Assembly (NCBI RefSeq): GCF_900186985.1
Contig: NZ_LT906447.1
Location: 186,001 to 250,000 of the forward strand
Direction of reading: 5' to 3'
DNA length: 64,000 nucleotides
DNA from: Staphylococcus piscifermentans
Lineage (GTDB): Bacteria; Bacillota; Bacilli; Staphylococcales; Staphylococcaceae
Part shown: in pieces, positions 51,011 through 60,169 of the stretch
Layout: every line of letters starts with the position of its first letter
How positions within the stretch are numbered: position 1 is the first letter of the stretch
Position numbers and translations under genes: made by a program
Notes under the pieces: generated by a model
What the model saw: the letters and a program-made list of their open reading frames with translations, nothing else
The model's database searches: none
What the model was told of the DNA's origin: nothing

Positions 51011-52498
51011 GTGAGTCAATCAGAACAAAAAGACGTCATTTTAATTGGCGCTGGTGTTTTAAGCACTACATTTGGTTCATTTTTAAAAGAAATTCAACCA
51101 AACTGGAATGTTAAACTTTTCGAGCGCTTGGATGGACCTGCGCAAGAAAGTTCATATGATACAAGTAATGCTGGTACTGGGCATGCCGCATTATGTGAAT
51201 TAAACTATACAGTGGAACAACCGGATGGTTCGGTCGATGTGGAAAAAGCGAAAGAAATTAATGAGGAATTCGAAATTTCAAAACAATTCTGGGCGCATTT
51301 AGTGAAAACGAATGCGATTTCTAATCCTCGTGAATTTATTACACCGCTTCCGCACATCAGTTTCGTACAAGGTATCCGCAACGTTCAATTCTTGCAAAAA
51401 CGTTATGAAGCCTTGAAAGATTTACCAATGTTCGAAGGCATTGAATTCACTCAAGATCGTGAAAAATTAGCAGAGTGGATGCCATTAATGATGAAAGATC
51501 GTAAAGAAAATATTGCGATTGCAGCAAGTAAAATTAACGAAGGTACAGACGTTAACTTCGGTGAATTAACTCGTAAACTTGCGAAAAACTTAGAATCACA
51601 TGACAACGCTGAATTGAATTATCGTCATGAAGTTATCGGCTTCCAACAACTCGGCGACAAAAAATGGGAAGTGGAAGTGCGCAACTTAGATGACAATACA
51701 ATTTCTACACACGTTGCAGATTATATCTTCATCGGTGCAGGCGGCGCAGCAATTCCATTACTTCAAAAAACTAAAATCGAAGAAAGCAAAAACTTGGGCG
51801 GCTTCCCAATCAGCGGTGCTTTCTTAGTATGTAAAAACCCAGAAGTGGTTAAAGAACACGATGCCAAAGCATACGGCAAAGAACCACCAGGCACACCGCC
51901 AATGACAGTGCCTCACTTAGACCGTCGTTATGTTCGCGGTGAGAAAAGTTTATTATTCGGACCATTCGCAGCAATCGGTCCTAAATTCTTGAAACATGGT
52001 TCAAACTTGGACTTATTCCGTTCATTGAATAAAGACAACATTTTAACAATGACTTCAGCCGGTTTGAAAAACTTGCCATTAGTGAAATACTCAATCCAAC
52101 AATTGTTGATGAAGAAAGAAGACCGCATGAAAGAATTGCGTCGCTTCGTTCCTAGCGCGAAAGACGAAGATTGGGAATTACACATTGCTGGTAAACGTGT
52201 TCAAGTAATTAAAGACACACCAGAATTCGGTAAAGGCTTCATCCAATTCGGTACAGAAGTCGTGCATTCTAAAGACCACACAGTTGTCGCAATGCTTGGT
52301 GAATCACCAGGGGCTTCAACTTCAGTATCTGTAGCTTTAGATATCATTGAACAAAACTTCCCATCATACGTAGAAGCTTGGACACCAAAAATTAAAGAAA
52401 TGGTGCCATCTTACGGTCAATCATTAATCAAAGATACAGACTTATTGCATAAAGTCCGTCAAGATTCAGCTGAAGCTTTAGACTTGAATAAAAAATAA
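51011..52498 (+). CDS. mqo: Malate:quinone oxidoreductase (or lactate:quinone oxidoreductase)
   Basis: This 495-residue FAD protein has VILIGAGVLSTTFGSFLKEI at the N-terminus, NAGTGHAALCELNYT, and the C-terminal block MLGESPGASTSVSVALDI. It oxidises malate (or lactate in the Lqo paralogue) and passes electrons to menaquinone at the membrane. Start GTG follows AAGGTGG. Staphylococci often carry two such genes and I cannot tell which this is. Confidence 0.9.
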   Translation: MSQSEQKDVILIGAGVLSTTFGSFLKEIQPNWNVKLFERLDGPAQESSYDTSNAGTGHAALCELNYTVEQPDGSVDVEKAKEINEEFEISKQFWAHLVKTNAISNPREFITPLPHISFVQGIRNVQFLQKRYEALKDLPMFEGIEFTQDREKLAEWMPLMMKDRKENIAIAASKINEGTDVNFGELTRKLAKNLESHDNAELNYRHEVIGFQQLGDKKWEVEVRNLDDNTISTHVADYIFIGAGGAAIPLLQKTKIEESKNLGGFPISGAFLVCKNPEVVKEHDAKAYGKEPPGTPPMTVPHLDRRYVRGEKSLLFGPFAAIGPKFLKHGSNLDLFRSLNKDNILTMTSAGLKNLPLVKYSIQQLLMKKEDRMKELRRFVPSAKDEDWELHIAGKRVQVIKDTPEFGKGFIQFGTEVVHSKDHTVVAMLGESPGASTSVSVALDIIEQNFPSYVEAWTPKIKEMVPSYGQSLIKDTDLLHKVRQDSAEALDLNKK

Positions 52499-52518
52499 AT
52501 AGATTGATGATTTCATGA

Positions 52519-52556
52519 AAGGTGAAGACCCGCTACGAGGTTTTTACCTTTTTTAT
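52519..52556 (+). terminator. Terminator of mqo
   Basis: AAGGTGAAGACC (52519-52530) pairs with GGTTTTTACCTT (52539-52550), followed by TTTT. Confidence 0.8.
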
Positions 52557-52714
52557 TTCCTCATAAAATAGGCCAATCTCCTAACCAATCTTTTTCTTAT
52601 TCCCTCAATCTTGTTCTCTAACCTCTATAATCACAATTTTCAGAATTATTTGCACAATATAATGTTTTACCGATATACTAGTTTCAACTTACATCTTTTT
52701 CAGGGGGTATGCGT

Positions 52715-54235
52715 ATGTCAGAAGCAAAGAAGAAAAAAGGGTTTGTAGACAGGTCGCTGGATATTATCGAAAAGTCAGGTAATAAATTGCCGGATCCAGT
52801 CGTGATTTTCATCTCACTCTGTGTCATTATTTTGATCGCCTCAGTCATTACAGGTTCACTGGGCGTCAAAGCCAAGAATCCGGCAGATGGAAAAGTTGTG
52901 GAAGCAGTCAACTTATTGACACCAAGCGGAATTGCGAAGATGATTTCCGAAGCGGTCAATAACTTTGCGACCTTTCCACCGTTAGGACTTGTACTGGTCG
53001 TAATGCTAGGGGTAGGCATTGCGGAAAAGACAGGTTACTTCGAAACGGTCATGAAATACACCATTGAAAAAGCACCGAAGAAAATTATCGTTCCCGTCAT
53101 TATTTTAGTGGGAATTCTCGGTAACGCAGCAGGGGACGCTGCGCCCATTGTATTGCCACCTATCGCAGCCATGATCTTTATTAAACTAGGTTACCACCCG
53201 ATTGCTGGACTCGTAATGGCCTATGCTTCAGCACTCGGCGGTTTCTCAGCCAGTCTCGTTATCGGAATGACCGACGCACTCGTGGTTTCTTTTACCGAAC
53301 CAGCCGCAAAGCTAGTAAGTGATTCAGTGCATGTCAACGCAGCAATGAACTATTACTTCTTATGCGCCTCCACCTTACTCTTGCTCATAGTTGCCTGGTT
53401 TGTGACCGTCAAAATTGTGATTCCGCGCTTCGGAAACTATGATAGTTCCGTTCATGAAGAGGAAGACGACATTACCAAACAAGAACGCCGCGCCATGCTA
53501 TTTGCCAATATCGGTTTAGTCCTTGTCCTCATCATTATCGCAGCTTTAGCCATTCCCGAAAACGGCATCTTACGTAATGCGAAGACAGGCAGCTTAATCA
53601 ATGATTCGCCACTGATGAACGGAATCGTACCAATCATCACCATTTTATTCCTAGTACCCGGACTCATTTACGGATTCGCAGCCAAAACCATGCGTACCAC
53701 ACGCCAATTCGCTGAAATGCTAGGAGACGCCATGAGCACCATGGGACCTTTCATCGTTATCGTCTTCTTCGCCGCACAGATGCTGGCCTATTTCACTTGG
53801 AGCAACCTCGGTACCATTATGGCCATCAAAGGTGCAGAAGTACTCAAAGGCGCAAACGGCGTCATCTTAATACTCGGAGTCCTAATACTTTCAGCAGGCA
53901 TCAACATGCTGATGGGGAGCGCCTCAGCCAAATGGGCCATACTCGCACCCATACTCGTGCCCATGCTCATGCTGCTCGGCTACCATCCCGCCTTTACACA
54001 AGTCATCTACCGAGTCGGCGATTCCATCACGAACCCCATAACACCCATGATGCCTTACCTGCCGTTACTCCTATCCTTCGCACAACGCTATCAGAAAGAC
54101 ATCGGCATCGGCACACTCATCGCCGCACTCATGCCCTACTCAGTCGCATTCGGCATCTTCTGGACATTACTGCTGATACTATGGTACCTGCTTGGCATAC
54201 CAGTCGGTCCAGGCGGTCCCATCCACCTTCCATAA
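52715..54235 (+). CDS. AbgT-family transporter
   Basis: This 506-residue protein has about 12 helices. SGNKLPDPVVIFISLCVIIL and LGNAAGDAAPIVLPPIAAMI are AbgT hallmarks, as is the later MLMGSASAKWAILAPILVPML. AbgT proteins import p-aminobenzoyl-glutamate or export sulfonamides. The ATG at 52715 follows AGGGGG. The next gene is an M20 amidohydrolase, supporting a role in aminoacyl-conjugate uptake and cleavage. Confidence 0.88.
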   Translation: MSEAKKKKGFVDRSLDIIEKSGNKLPDPVVIFISLCVIILIASVITGSLGVKAKNPADGKVVEAVNLLTPSGIAKMISEAVNNFATFPPLGLVLVVMLGVGIAEKTGYFETVMKYTIEKAPKKIIVPVIILVGILGNAAGDAAPIVLPPIAAMIFIKLGYHPIAGLVMAYASALGGFSASLVIGMTDALVVSFTEPAAKLVSDSVHVNAAMNYYFLCASTLLLLIVAWFVTVKIVIPRFGNYDSSVHEEEDDITKQERRAMLFANIGLVLVLIIIAALAIPENGILRNAKTGSLINDSPLMNGIVPIITILFLVPGLIYGFAAKTMRTTRQFAEMLGDAMSTMGPFIVIVFFAAQMLAYFTWSNLGTIMAIKGAEVLKGANGVILILGVLILSAGINMLMGSASAKWAILAPILVPMLMLLGYHPAFTQVIYRVGDSITNPITPMMPYLPLLLSFAQRYQKDIGIGTLIAALMPYSVAFGIFWTLLLILWYLLGIPVGPGGPIHLP

Positions 54236-54312
54236 ACCCATTTGGGAAAAGAAAGCCTTGGAGAGTGGAGACCCAGTAAAGATTTCATCAGAACAAGAAG
54301 GGGGACAACACT

Positions 54313-55467
54313 ATGAATTACGAACAATATCAAGACAAAATTATAGACTATCGCAGACATCTGCATGCTCACCCAGAGGTTTCTTTTAAAGAATATGAAA
54401 CCGCACAATTTATCCGGTCTAAACTGCGTGAAATGGAGCTTTGCAAAGTCGTCGAACTGACTGAAACAAGCACTGTTGCGGTATTTAATGAAGGGCAAGG
54501 CAAGAAAATCGGCTTGCGTGCAGATATCGATGCCTTGCCAGTAACCGAACAACGCGAAGAATTTGACTTTGTATCTCAAAATGAAGGTGTCATGCATGCG
54601 TGCGGTCATGATGGGCATACTGCCGTACTGCTCGGTGCTGCGCATTACTTCAATGATCATCTAGAAACGATTCCTAATGAGGTGCATTGTATCTTTCAAC
54701 ATGCCGAGGAATTAATTCCCGGCGGTGCACGTGAAATGGTGGCCACAGGCTACTTTGATGATTTCGACTTTATTTACGGTCATCATTTGTGGACGCAGCT
54801 CGAATTAGGGTTGATCGACATTAAAGAAGGACCGGCCAGTGCGAACTCTGATATTTACCACATCACGATACAAGGTCGTGGCGGTCATTCCAGTATGCCA
54901 GAAATGACGATTGATCCATTGGTATTAGGTGCACAGTTTGTGAATGCCTTGCAAACCATCGTATCGCGCCAAGTCTATCCATTCGATCCAGTAGTAGTGT
55001 CGAATACTATCTTTCAAGCAGGGACATTCGGTGCTGAAAATGTCATTGCGGATAAAGCGGAACTCGGCGGTTCTGTGCGCACGACTACTCAAGCAAACCG
55101 CCATCTCGTGATGACTCAAATGGAGCGTTTGCTGAAGAGTACCTGCGACAGTGTCGGCGCAGAATATGTATTAGATTACAAAGTAGGGTACGACAGTGTC
55201 TATAATGACCCCGAACAAACGCGCTGGGTAAAACAGTTGGCCGAAACTTATTTCCCGGGAAAAGTAGTAACTAGAGATCCGATGATGGGCGGAGAAGATT
55301 TCAGCGCCTTTTCAAATATTGTGCCAAGTACTTATGCATTTATCGGTGCGGGCCAAGCAGAAGGAGAATATGATAGACCGCATCATCATCCAAGATTTGC
55401 TTTAAACGAAGCGTCATTTGAAATGGCTTTCGATATGTTTACAGAAGTGGCGAAACATTACAAGTAG
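54313..55467 (+). CDS. M20-family amidohydrolase (AbgA/HipO-like)
   Basis: This 384-residue zinc peptidase has DIDALPV, MHACGHDGHTAVLLGAA and EELIPGGAREM, then a dimerisation domain and a late GGEDFS motif, all standard for M20D N-acyl-amino-acid hydrolases. AAGAAGGGGG lies before the ATG. It is the partner of the AbgT transporter 77 bp upstream; likely substrates are p-aminobenzoyl-glutamate or N-acyl amino acids. Confidence 0.88.
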   Translation: MNYEQYQDKIIDYRRHLHAHPEVSFKEYETAQFIRSKLREMELCKVVELTETSTVAVFNEGQGKKIGLRADIDALPVTEQREEFDFVSQNEGVMHACGHDGHTAVLLGAAHYFNDHLETIPNEVHCIFQHAEELIPGGAREMVATGYFDDFDFIYGHHLWTQLELGLIDIKEGPASANSDIYHITIQGRGGHSSMPEMTIDPLVLGAQFVNALQTIVSRQVYPFDPVVVSNTIFQAGTFGAENVIADKAELGGSVRTTTQANRHLVMTQMERLLKSTCDSVGAEYVLDYKVGYDSVYNDPEQTRWVKQLAETYFPGKVVTRDPMMGGEDFSAFSNIVPSTYAFIGAGQAEGEYDRPHHHPRFALNEASFEMAFDMFTEVAKHYK

Positions 55468-55510
55468 AGTGATGGGGAGGTTTGAGGTTTTTGGACATTT
55501 TGGATGGAGA

Positions 55511-56255
55511 AGTGTCTAGAAAAAGGTGTTATTTAGACACTGCTTAAAAACTAGTGTCTAGAGAAAGGTGTTATTTAGACACTACTCGAAAATTAGTGTC
55601 TAGAAAAAGGTGTTATCTAGACACTACTCGAAAACTAGTGTCTAGAAAAAGGTGTTATTTAGACACTTCTCAAAAAGTAGTGTCTAGAAAAGGGTGTTAT
55701 TTAGACACTACTCGAAAATTAGTGTCTAGAAAAAGGTGTTATCTAGACACTACTCGAAAACTAGTGTCTAGAAAAAGATGTTATTTAGACACTGCTCGAA
55801 AACTAGTGTTTAGAAAAGTGTGTTATTTAGACACTACTCAAAAAGTAGTGTCTAGAAAAGTGTGTTATTTAGACACTTCTCAAAAAGTAGTGTCTAGAAA
55901 AAGGTGTTATTTAGACACTTCTCAAAAAGTAGTGTCTAGAAAAGGGTTTTATCTAGACACTTCTCAAAAACTAGTGTCTAGAAAAAGGTGTTATCTAGAC
56001 ACTGCTCGAAAACTAGTGTCTAGAAAAAGATGTTATTTAGACACTGCTCGAAAACTAGTGTCTAGAAAAGTGTGTTATTTAGACACTTCTCAAAAATTAG
56101 TGTCTAGAAAAGTGTGTTATTTAGACACTTCTCAAAAAGTAGTGTCTAGAAAAGTGTGTTATCTAGACACTTCTCAAAAACTAGTGTCTAGAAAAAGGTG
56201 TTATCTAGACACTGCTCGAAAACTAGTGTCTAGAAAAAGGTGTTATCTAGACACT
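55511..56255. repeat. Hairpin tandem array, 18 copies x 42 bp
   Basis: Units start with AGTGTCTAG at 55511 and then every 42 bp to 56225. Each is an inverted repeat AGTGTCTA ... TAGACACT around a loop such as GAAAAAGGTGTTAT, joined by the linker ACTCGAAAACT or TCTCAAAAAGT. Because 42 is divisible by three, a false 237-residue frame runs through it. It lies between convergent genes, like the 43-bp array at 25 kb, whose linker CTCGAAACT is related. Confidence 0.95.
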
Positions 56256-56296
56256 TTCACGATATAAATGGATGTATCTACCGATAAACAAAGGAA

Positions 56297-56324
56297 GGGC
56301 CAGGACAACACAATGTCCTGGCCC
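56297..56324. terminator. Terminator between convergent genes
   Basis: GGGCCAGGACA (56297-56307) pairs with TGTCCTGGCCC (56314-56324), beyond the repeat array and downstream of the minus-strand ABC operon. Confidence 0.8.
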
Positions 56325-56412
56325 ATATTCTTGAACTGGCAGTCGCTGTTTAAATAGACAACGCGCTTGTTCCAAGTTGCTCCCTCTATTATAGTGAACC
56401 GGAGCGGGATAT

Positions 56413-57096
56413 TTAAGTCCAATCCCGCTCCGCATCCGTTTCGCGCAATACGCCATCATGCATGTGATACACTTTGTCGCAGAATTTCATCAATCGCTCA
56501 TCATGTGTGACCACTATGCAGGTTTTATGCATTTTTTGGGTTTCCTTTTTCAAAATCTTCATGACTTCCATAGCATTCTCTGTATCGAGAGAAGCGGTTG
56601 GTTCGTCAGCCAAGATAATCGAAGGCTTGGTATATAACGCTTTAACAATAGCGACACGCTGTTTCTGCCCACCGGAAATTTCACTCGGTAACTTATTTTC
56701 AACTTCCGTCAGCCCCAGCTGTTCCATCAGATGAGACAACTCTTCATCGCTGAGCACATCTTTCTTTTGCTTTTTCAACATAATGAATTGCTGTTTGACT
56801 GTTAAAAAAGGAACGAGGTTTGTGGCTTGCAGAATAAAGCCGATATCTTCCATACGTGTGCGGGCCAATTGTTTCTGCGACAAGTGTGTAATATCTTTAT
56901 CGTTAATAATAATTTCACCGGACGACGGTGTTTGCAAGGCGCCGGCCATCGTCAGAAAGGTACTCTTGCCTGAACCTGACGGACCGATAATACCAATAAG
57001 TTCGCTCTTATCAAATTTCAAAGTCGTCGGTTTAACAGCTTCAATCGTTCTATTACCGTCTTTAAATGATTTCGTGACATCTTTAAATTCTAACAT
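56413..57096 (-). CDS. ABC transporter ATP-binding protein (HrtA/MacB type)
   Basis: This 227-residue ATPase has Walker A GPSGSGKS, signature SGGQKQR and Walker B IILADEPTASLD. The group serves FtsX-like permeases that export haem, peptides or antibiotics. GAGAGGAG lies before ATG 57096; a GTG at 57105 is less well spaced. It lies 15 bp downstream of the permease gene in one operon. Confidence 0.88.
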   Translation of the reverse strand: MLEFKDVTKSFKDGNRTIEAVKPTTLKFDKSELIGIIGPSGSGKSTFLTMAGALQTPSSGEIIINDKDITHLSQKQLARTRMEDIGFILQATNLVPFLTVKQQFIMLKKQKKDVLSDEELSHLMEQLGLTEVENKLPSEISGGQKQRVAIVKALYTKPSIILADEPTASLDTENAMEVMKILKKETQKMHKTCIVVTHDERLMKFCDKVYHMHDGVLRETDAERDWT

Positions 57097-57111
57097 TGCG
57101 TTCACTCCTCT

Positions 57112-58161
57112 CTATCCTATTGCTTTCAGCGGATCTACTTTGCGAATCGTCAAAATTGAGAATAAGCTGCCGACTAGGGAAACGACAATTAAGACGATAC
57201 CGTAAATGACCAAGGTAACCGGGTTGAATGCGACAGGCACTGCACTTGGCAAGAATAAGCCAGTCAACAAGGTTAAGCCTAAACCAATCAACGTACCGAT
57301 TAAGGCGATAATGAAGGTTTGTGCCAATACGACTTTCGCCAGGTAACCGTTCGTAAATCCTTGGGCTTTCAAGACACCGAATAAGTTTGTTTTCTGCAAG
57401 GTGATGACATAGAGGAAAATGCCGATAACCGTTGCTGAGATGATAAACAAGAATGTAATCATGAAATTAAGTGTCAGATTCTGTGCTTTATAGCCTGGCA
57501 AATTTTGCACGAAATTTTCGATGCCGATTGCTTCTAAATCAGAATTTAATTTCTCATCTTTCCAATGTTTATCGCGCACTACTACTGCATTGGTTTTATC
57601 CGCAGTCATTTTAGGATTGATTTCTTGAAGTGTGTGATAGTTTGAAAATAAAACAGGAGAAGCATTATATTTTGCGCTTTCACTAAAACCGACAATTTTT
57701 AATTTCTCATCAGATTGTGATAAAGATAATTGATCTCCAACTTTAAATCCTTTTTCTTTTAAAGTTTCATCAGCGACCACTTGATTATCTTTAGTGAATT
57801 TATGTCCTTGAATGATTTTCGGCATTAAAAAAGAATCCTTAGATACACCGAATAATAGGGCGTTTTCTTCTTTCTTGCCATTCGAAACAATCACACCCGT
57901 CTGCTTTAATAAAGTTGACTTTTTAAAGGTATGGTCAGCTTCTTTTTTATCAAAAATAGATTGTTCCACGGTCTGATTCGCATCTTTATTCAAGACGATA
58001 GCATCAGCGTGCCACTTATCGATACCTTCTCGGTTCATATTAATCAAGCCGTTCGCTAAGCCTGATAGTAAAAAGAGCAAGTAGCTGATCATAATTAACA
58101 CACCGATAATCAAACCGAATTTCAATTTATTTCGTTTCATTTCATTCCATGCTAAGAACAT
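57112..58161 (-). CDS. FtsX/HrtB-type ABC permease
   Basis: This 349-residue protein has one N-terminal helix, a large extracytoplasmic domain of about 200 residues, and three C-terminal helices ending in TIRKVDPLKAIG, the FtsX-family end. It resembles haem-exporter HrtB in plan but not closely in the extracellular domain. AAAGGGGG precedes the ATG. No two-component genes adjoin it, so the substrate is open. Confidence 0.85.
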   Translation of the reverse strand: MFLAWNEMKRNKLKFGLIIGVLIMISYLLFLLSGLANGLINMNREGIDKWHADAIVLNKDANQTVEQSIFDKKEADHTFKKSTLLKQTGVIVSNGKKEENALLFGVSKDSFLMPKIIQGHKFTKDNQVVADETLKEKGFKVGDQLSLSQSDEKLKIVGFSESAKYNASPVLFSNYHTLQEINPKMTADKTNAVVVRDKHWKDEKLNSDLEAIGIENFVQNLPGYKAQNLTLNFMITFLFIISATVIGIFLYVITLQKTNLFGVLKAQGFTNGYLAKVVLAQTFIIALIGTLIGLGLTLLTGLFLPSAVPVAFNPVTLVIYGIVLIVVSLVGSLFSILTIRKVDPLKAIG

Positions 58162-58342
58162 ATGTAGAACCCCCTTTGTTAAGCGAAATAATAGTGATTA
58201 GACTCATTGTAAGCGAGGATGACATGAATTGAAAGTAATCATCTATTAAAATTTCCTTTTATTCGTACAATTAAAACTTGAAAAAAATAAACAATTGAGT
58301 CAAAATTTTATTGTAGAATTTGAACAAATTGAGGTGAACCAA

Positions 58343-58534
58343 GTGGAAATCAATTTGGATTGGACTAAGGAGTTTCAAGAATTCCAAGAAATCTTAAGTA
58401 GCAACCTCCACCCAGATTGGTTGTATAGTGCGAAGACAAATATGATTTTAGAACCCGCCTATACAGGACAAGGGAAACAATTCTTCTATACGAAGGATAT
58501 CATTGAAGCGAGTAAAGTGATTCCGTTTTTCTAA
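58343..58534 (+). CDS. Small conserved-looking protein (63 aa)
   Basis: The frame from GTG 58343 reads VEINLDWTKEFQEFQEILSS and continues with NLHPDWLYSAKTN and a tail QFFYTKDIIEASKVIPFF. GAGGTG lies before the start. It is cytosolic and acidic. No family recognised. It is divergent from the ABC operon. Confidence 0.55.
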   Translation: MEINLDWTKEFQEFQEILSSNLHPDWLYSAKTNMILEPAYTGQGKQFFYTKDIIEASKVIPFF

Positions 58535-58555
58535 TACACTTATATATATAAAGAA

Positions 58556-58597
58556 ATCGACAATGTGCGTATGAATCTGCAGCATTGTCGATTTTTT
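58556..58597. terminator. Bidirectional terminator
   Basis: ATCGACAATG (58556-58565) pairs with CATTGTCGAT (58583-58592), with T-rich flanks, between the small gene and the 5'-nucleotidase. Confidence 0.8.
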
Positions 58598-58600
58598 ACG

Positions 58601-60148
58601 TTAAACTTCCACTTTAAAGTTTGTGATATTTGGTATCTTCAGTTCAGGATGTTGTTGTAAATAGTCGATAATTAATTGTGCCCCTTCAATTTGAATATCT
58701 TTCACAATTTTATCTGCTGTAAACATAGAATAATTGCCTCCGCCAACTGCTCGGTAATTGTTTAAAGCGAGGGTATAAGTTTGAGACAATTGCAGCGACT
58801 CGCCTTGAAATTCCAATTGGATAATACGCTGGCCGACAGGATTGCTCACTTTAATGGTGTAGCTGATGCCAGAGTAAATATCGTAATTATAGTGTTGAGG
58901 TTTGGGCTCAACAAATTGCGGATTGACCACAACCTCTCCATTTTCTACCGCAAAGTATTCGGCCGTTTGTTCTAACGCATTTTTAATATCTTGCCCTGAC
59001 ACTTCTAATACGTTGAAGGTGTTCGGAAAAGGATAGTTATTTAAGACGTCCCGCATAGTGACCTCATGACCGAAGCCTTGTGACAAGTCGAAAAGGGCCG
59101 AAGCAGCGATTTGCGCACCGCTGACTTTCATCAAAATATAATTCAAGAAATTAATATAAGGATGTGGTTGAGTACGGGCAAGAAATGGGTCTTCAATCTG
59201 CATAGTCTCTTGCAGATGTGCAATCGGGATATCGAGCCACGCATCCACTTCAGCATCAAACGCCGCCATTTTTTGTTGAAATTCTGGATTTGGATCAGGC
59301 ACCGGCGTTAAAGTTTCGTTCGCAAGAAGACTGACTTCCGTACACTGAATTTGGTCCCCTTCAATATCCAAGACGATTTTCCCGACTTTTTCCCCTTTAG
59401 TGCCGGGTTGTATAACAGGAATGCCATGTACAGTTTCAGCGATTTGGCGATGTTGGTGACCCGTAATCAACAGGTCGATGTCTGAATGGAAACGTTCAAG
59501 CAAAGCGTAACCTTCATTTTCTCCTGTCAGTGCCTCTGTCGGTTCGCCGCTTCCAAGCGCTCTTTCAAAGCCTCCGTGATAACAAACAGCCACAATATCA
59601 GCTTTGGCTCTGATTTCTGGCAGCCATTTCTTCAAAGTAGAAGCGGCACTTTCAAAAGTCAGTCCTTCAATATGGTCGGCTTGTTCCCAATGCGGCACAT
59701 ATTGTGTGGTTAAACCGATAATACCGATTTTCAGACCAGCGCGCTCGATATAATCTACACCGTGACCCGTAAAAGGGCGGCCGTCTTTTAAGATGTTCGC
59801 AGAAAGTATAGGGAATTGAAGTTTATCTAAAGTCTCTAACAAATAAGATAATCCGAAATTGAATTCATGATTGCCGATGATTCCTACATCAAATCCGAAA
59901 TGATTGTAAATATTGGCTAATTTCTGTGCAGAACCCAATTCTTTCGCTAAATAATGGCCAAGAGGGGAACCTTGCAAGAAATCTCCGTTATCAATCAAGA
60001 TATGATGTGGATATTGAACTTGATCTTGTTCAATTAATTGTTTCGCATGTAATAATCCCATCGGCAATTGTTGCTGGCTTTCTTGATAATTGGTAGGAAA
60101 AATATATCCATGTACGTCACTGACGACGTAAAAAGCTAATTGTGTCAC
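58601..60148 (-). CDS. 5'-nucleotidase / metallophosphoesterase
   Basis: This 515-residue protein has a calcineurin-like N-terminal domain (VSDVHGYIFP, LIDNGDFLQGS, GNHEFNFG, GHQHR) and a C-terminal 5'-nucleotidase domain with LNNYRAVGGGNYSMF. It lacks a signal peptide and is probably cytosolic. It hydrolyses nucleotides or cyclic nucleotides. GTG start after AGGAGGA. It follows the secreted protein gene by 21 bp on the same strand. Confidence 0.87.
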   Translation of the reverse strand: MTQLAFYVVSDVHGYIFPTNYQESQQQLPMGLLHAKQLIEQDQVQYPHHILIDNGDFLQGSPLGHYLAKELGSAQKLANIYNHFGFDVGIIGNHEFNFGLSYLLETLDKLQFPILSANILKDGRPFTGHGVDYIERAGLKIGIIGLTTQYVPHWEQADHIEGLTFESAASTLKKWLPEIRAKADIVAVCYHGGFERALGSGEPTEALTGENEGYALLERFHSDIDLLITGHQHRQIAETVHGIPVIQPGTKGEKVGKIVLDIEGDQIQCTEVSLLANETLTPVPDPNPEFQQKMAAFDAEVDAWLDIPIAHLQETMQIEDPFLARTQPHPYINFLNYILMKVSGAQIAASALFDLSQGFGHEVTMRDVLNNYPFPNTFNVLEVSGQDIKNALEQTAEYFAVENGEVVVNPQFVEPKPQHYNYDIYSGISYTIKVSNPVGQRIIQLEFQGESLQLSQTYTLALNNYRAVGGGNYSMFTADKIVKDIQIEGAQLIIDYLQQHPELKIPNITNFKVEV

Positions 60149-60169
60149 TGTAAATCCTCCTGATATATG

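Noticed and set aside
55554..56267. 237-residue open frame with 14-residue repeats (SRKRCYLDT type)
   Set aside because: It exists because the repeat unit is 42 bp, a multiple of three. There is no ribosome site and the arms are constrained by pairing, not codons.
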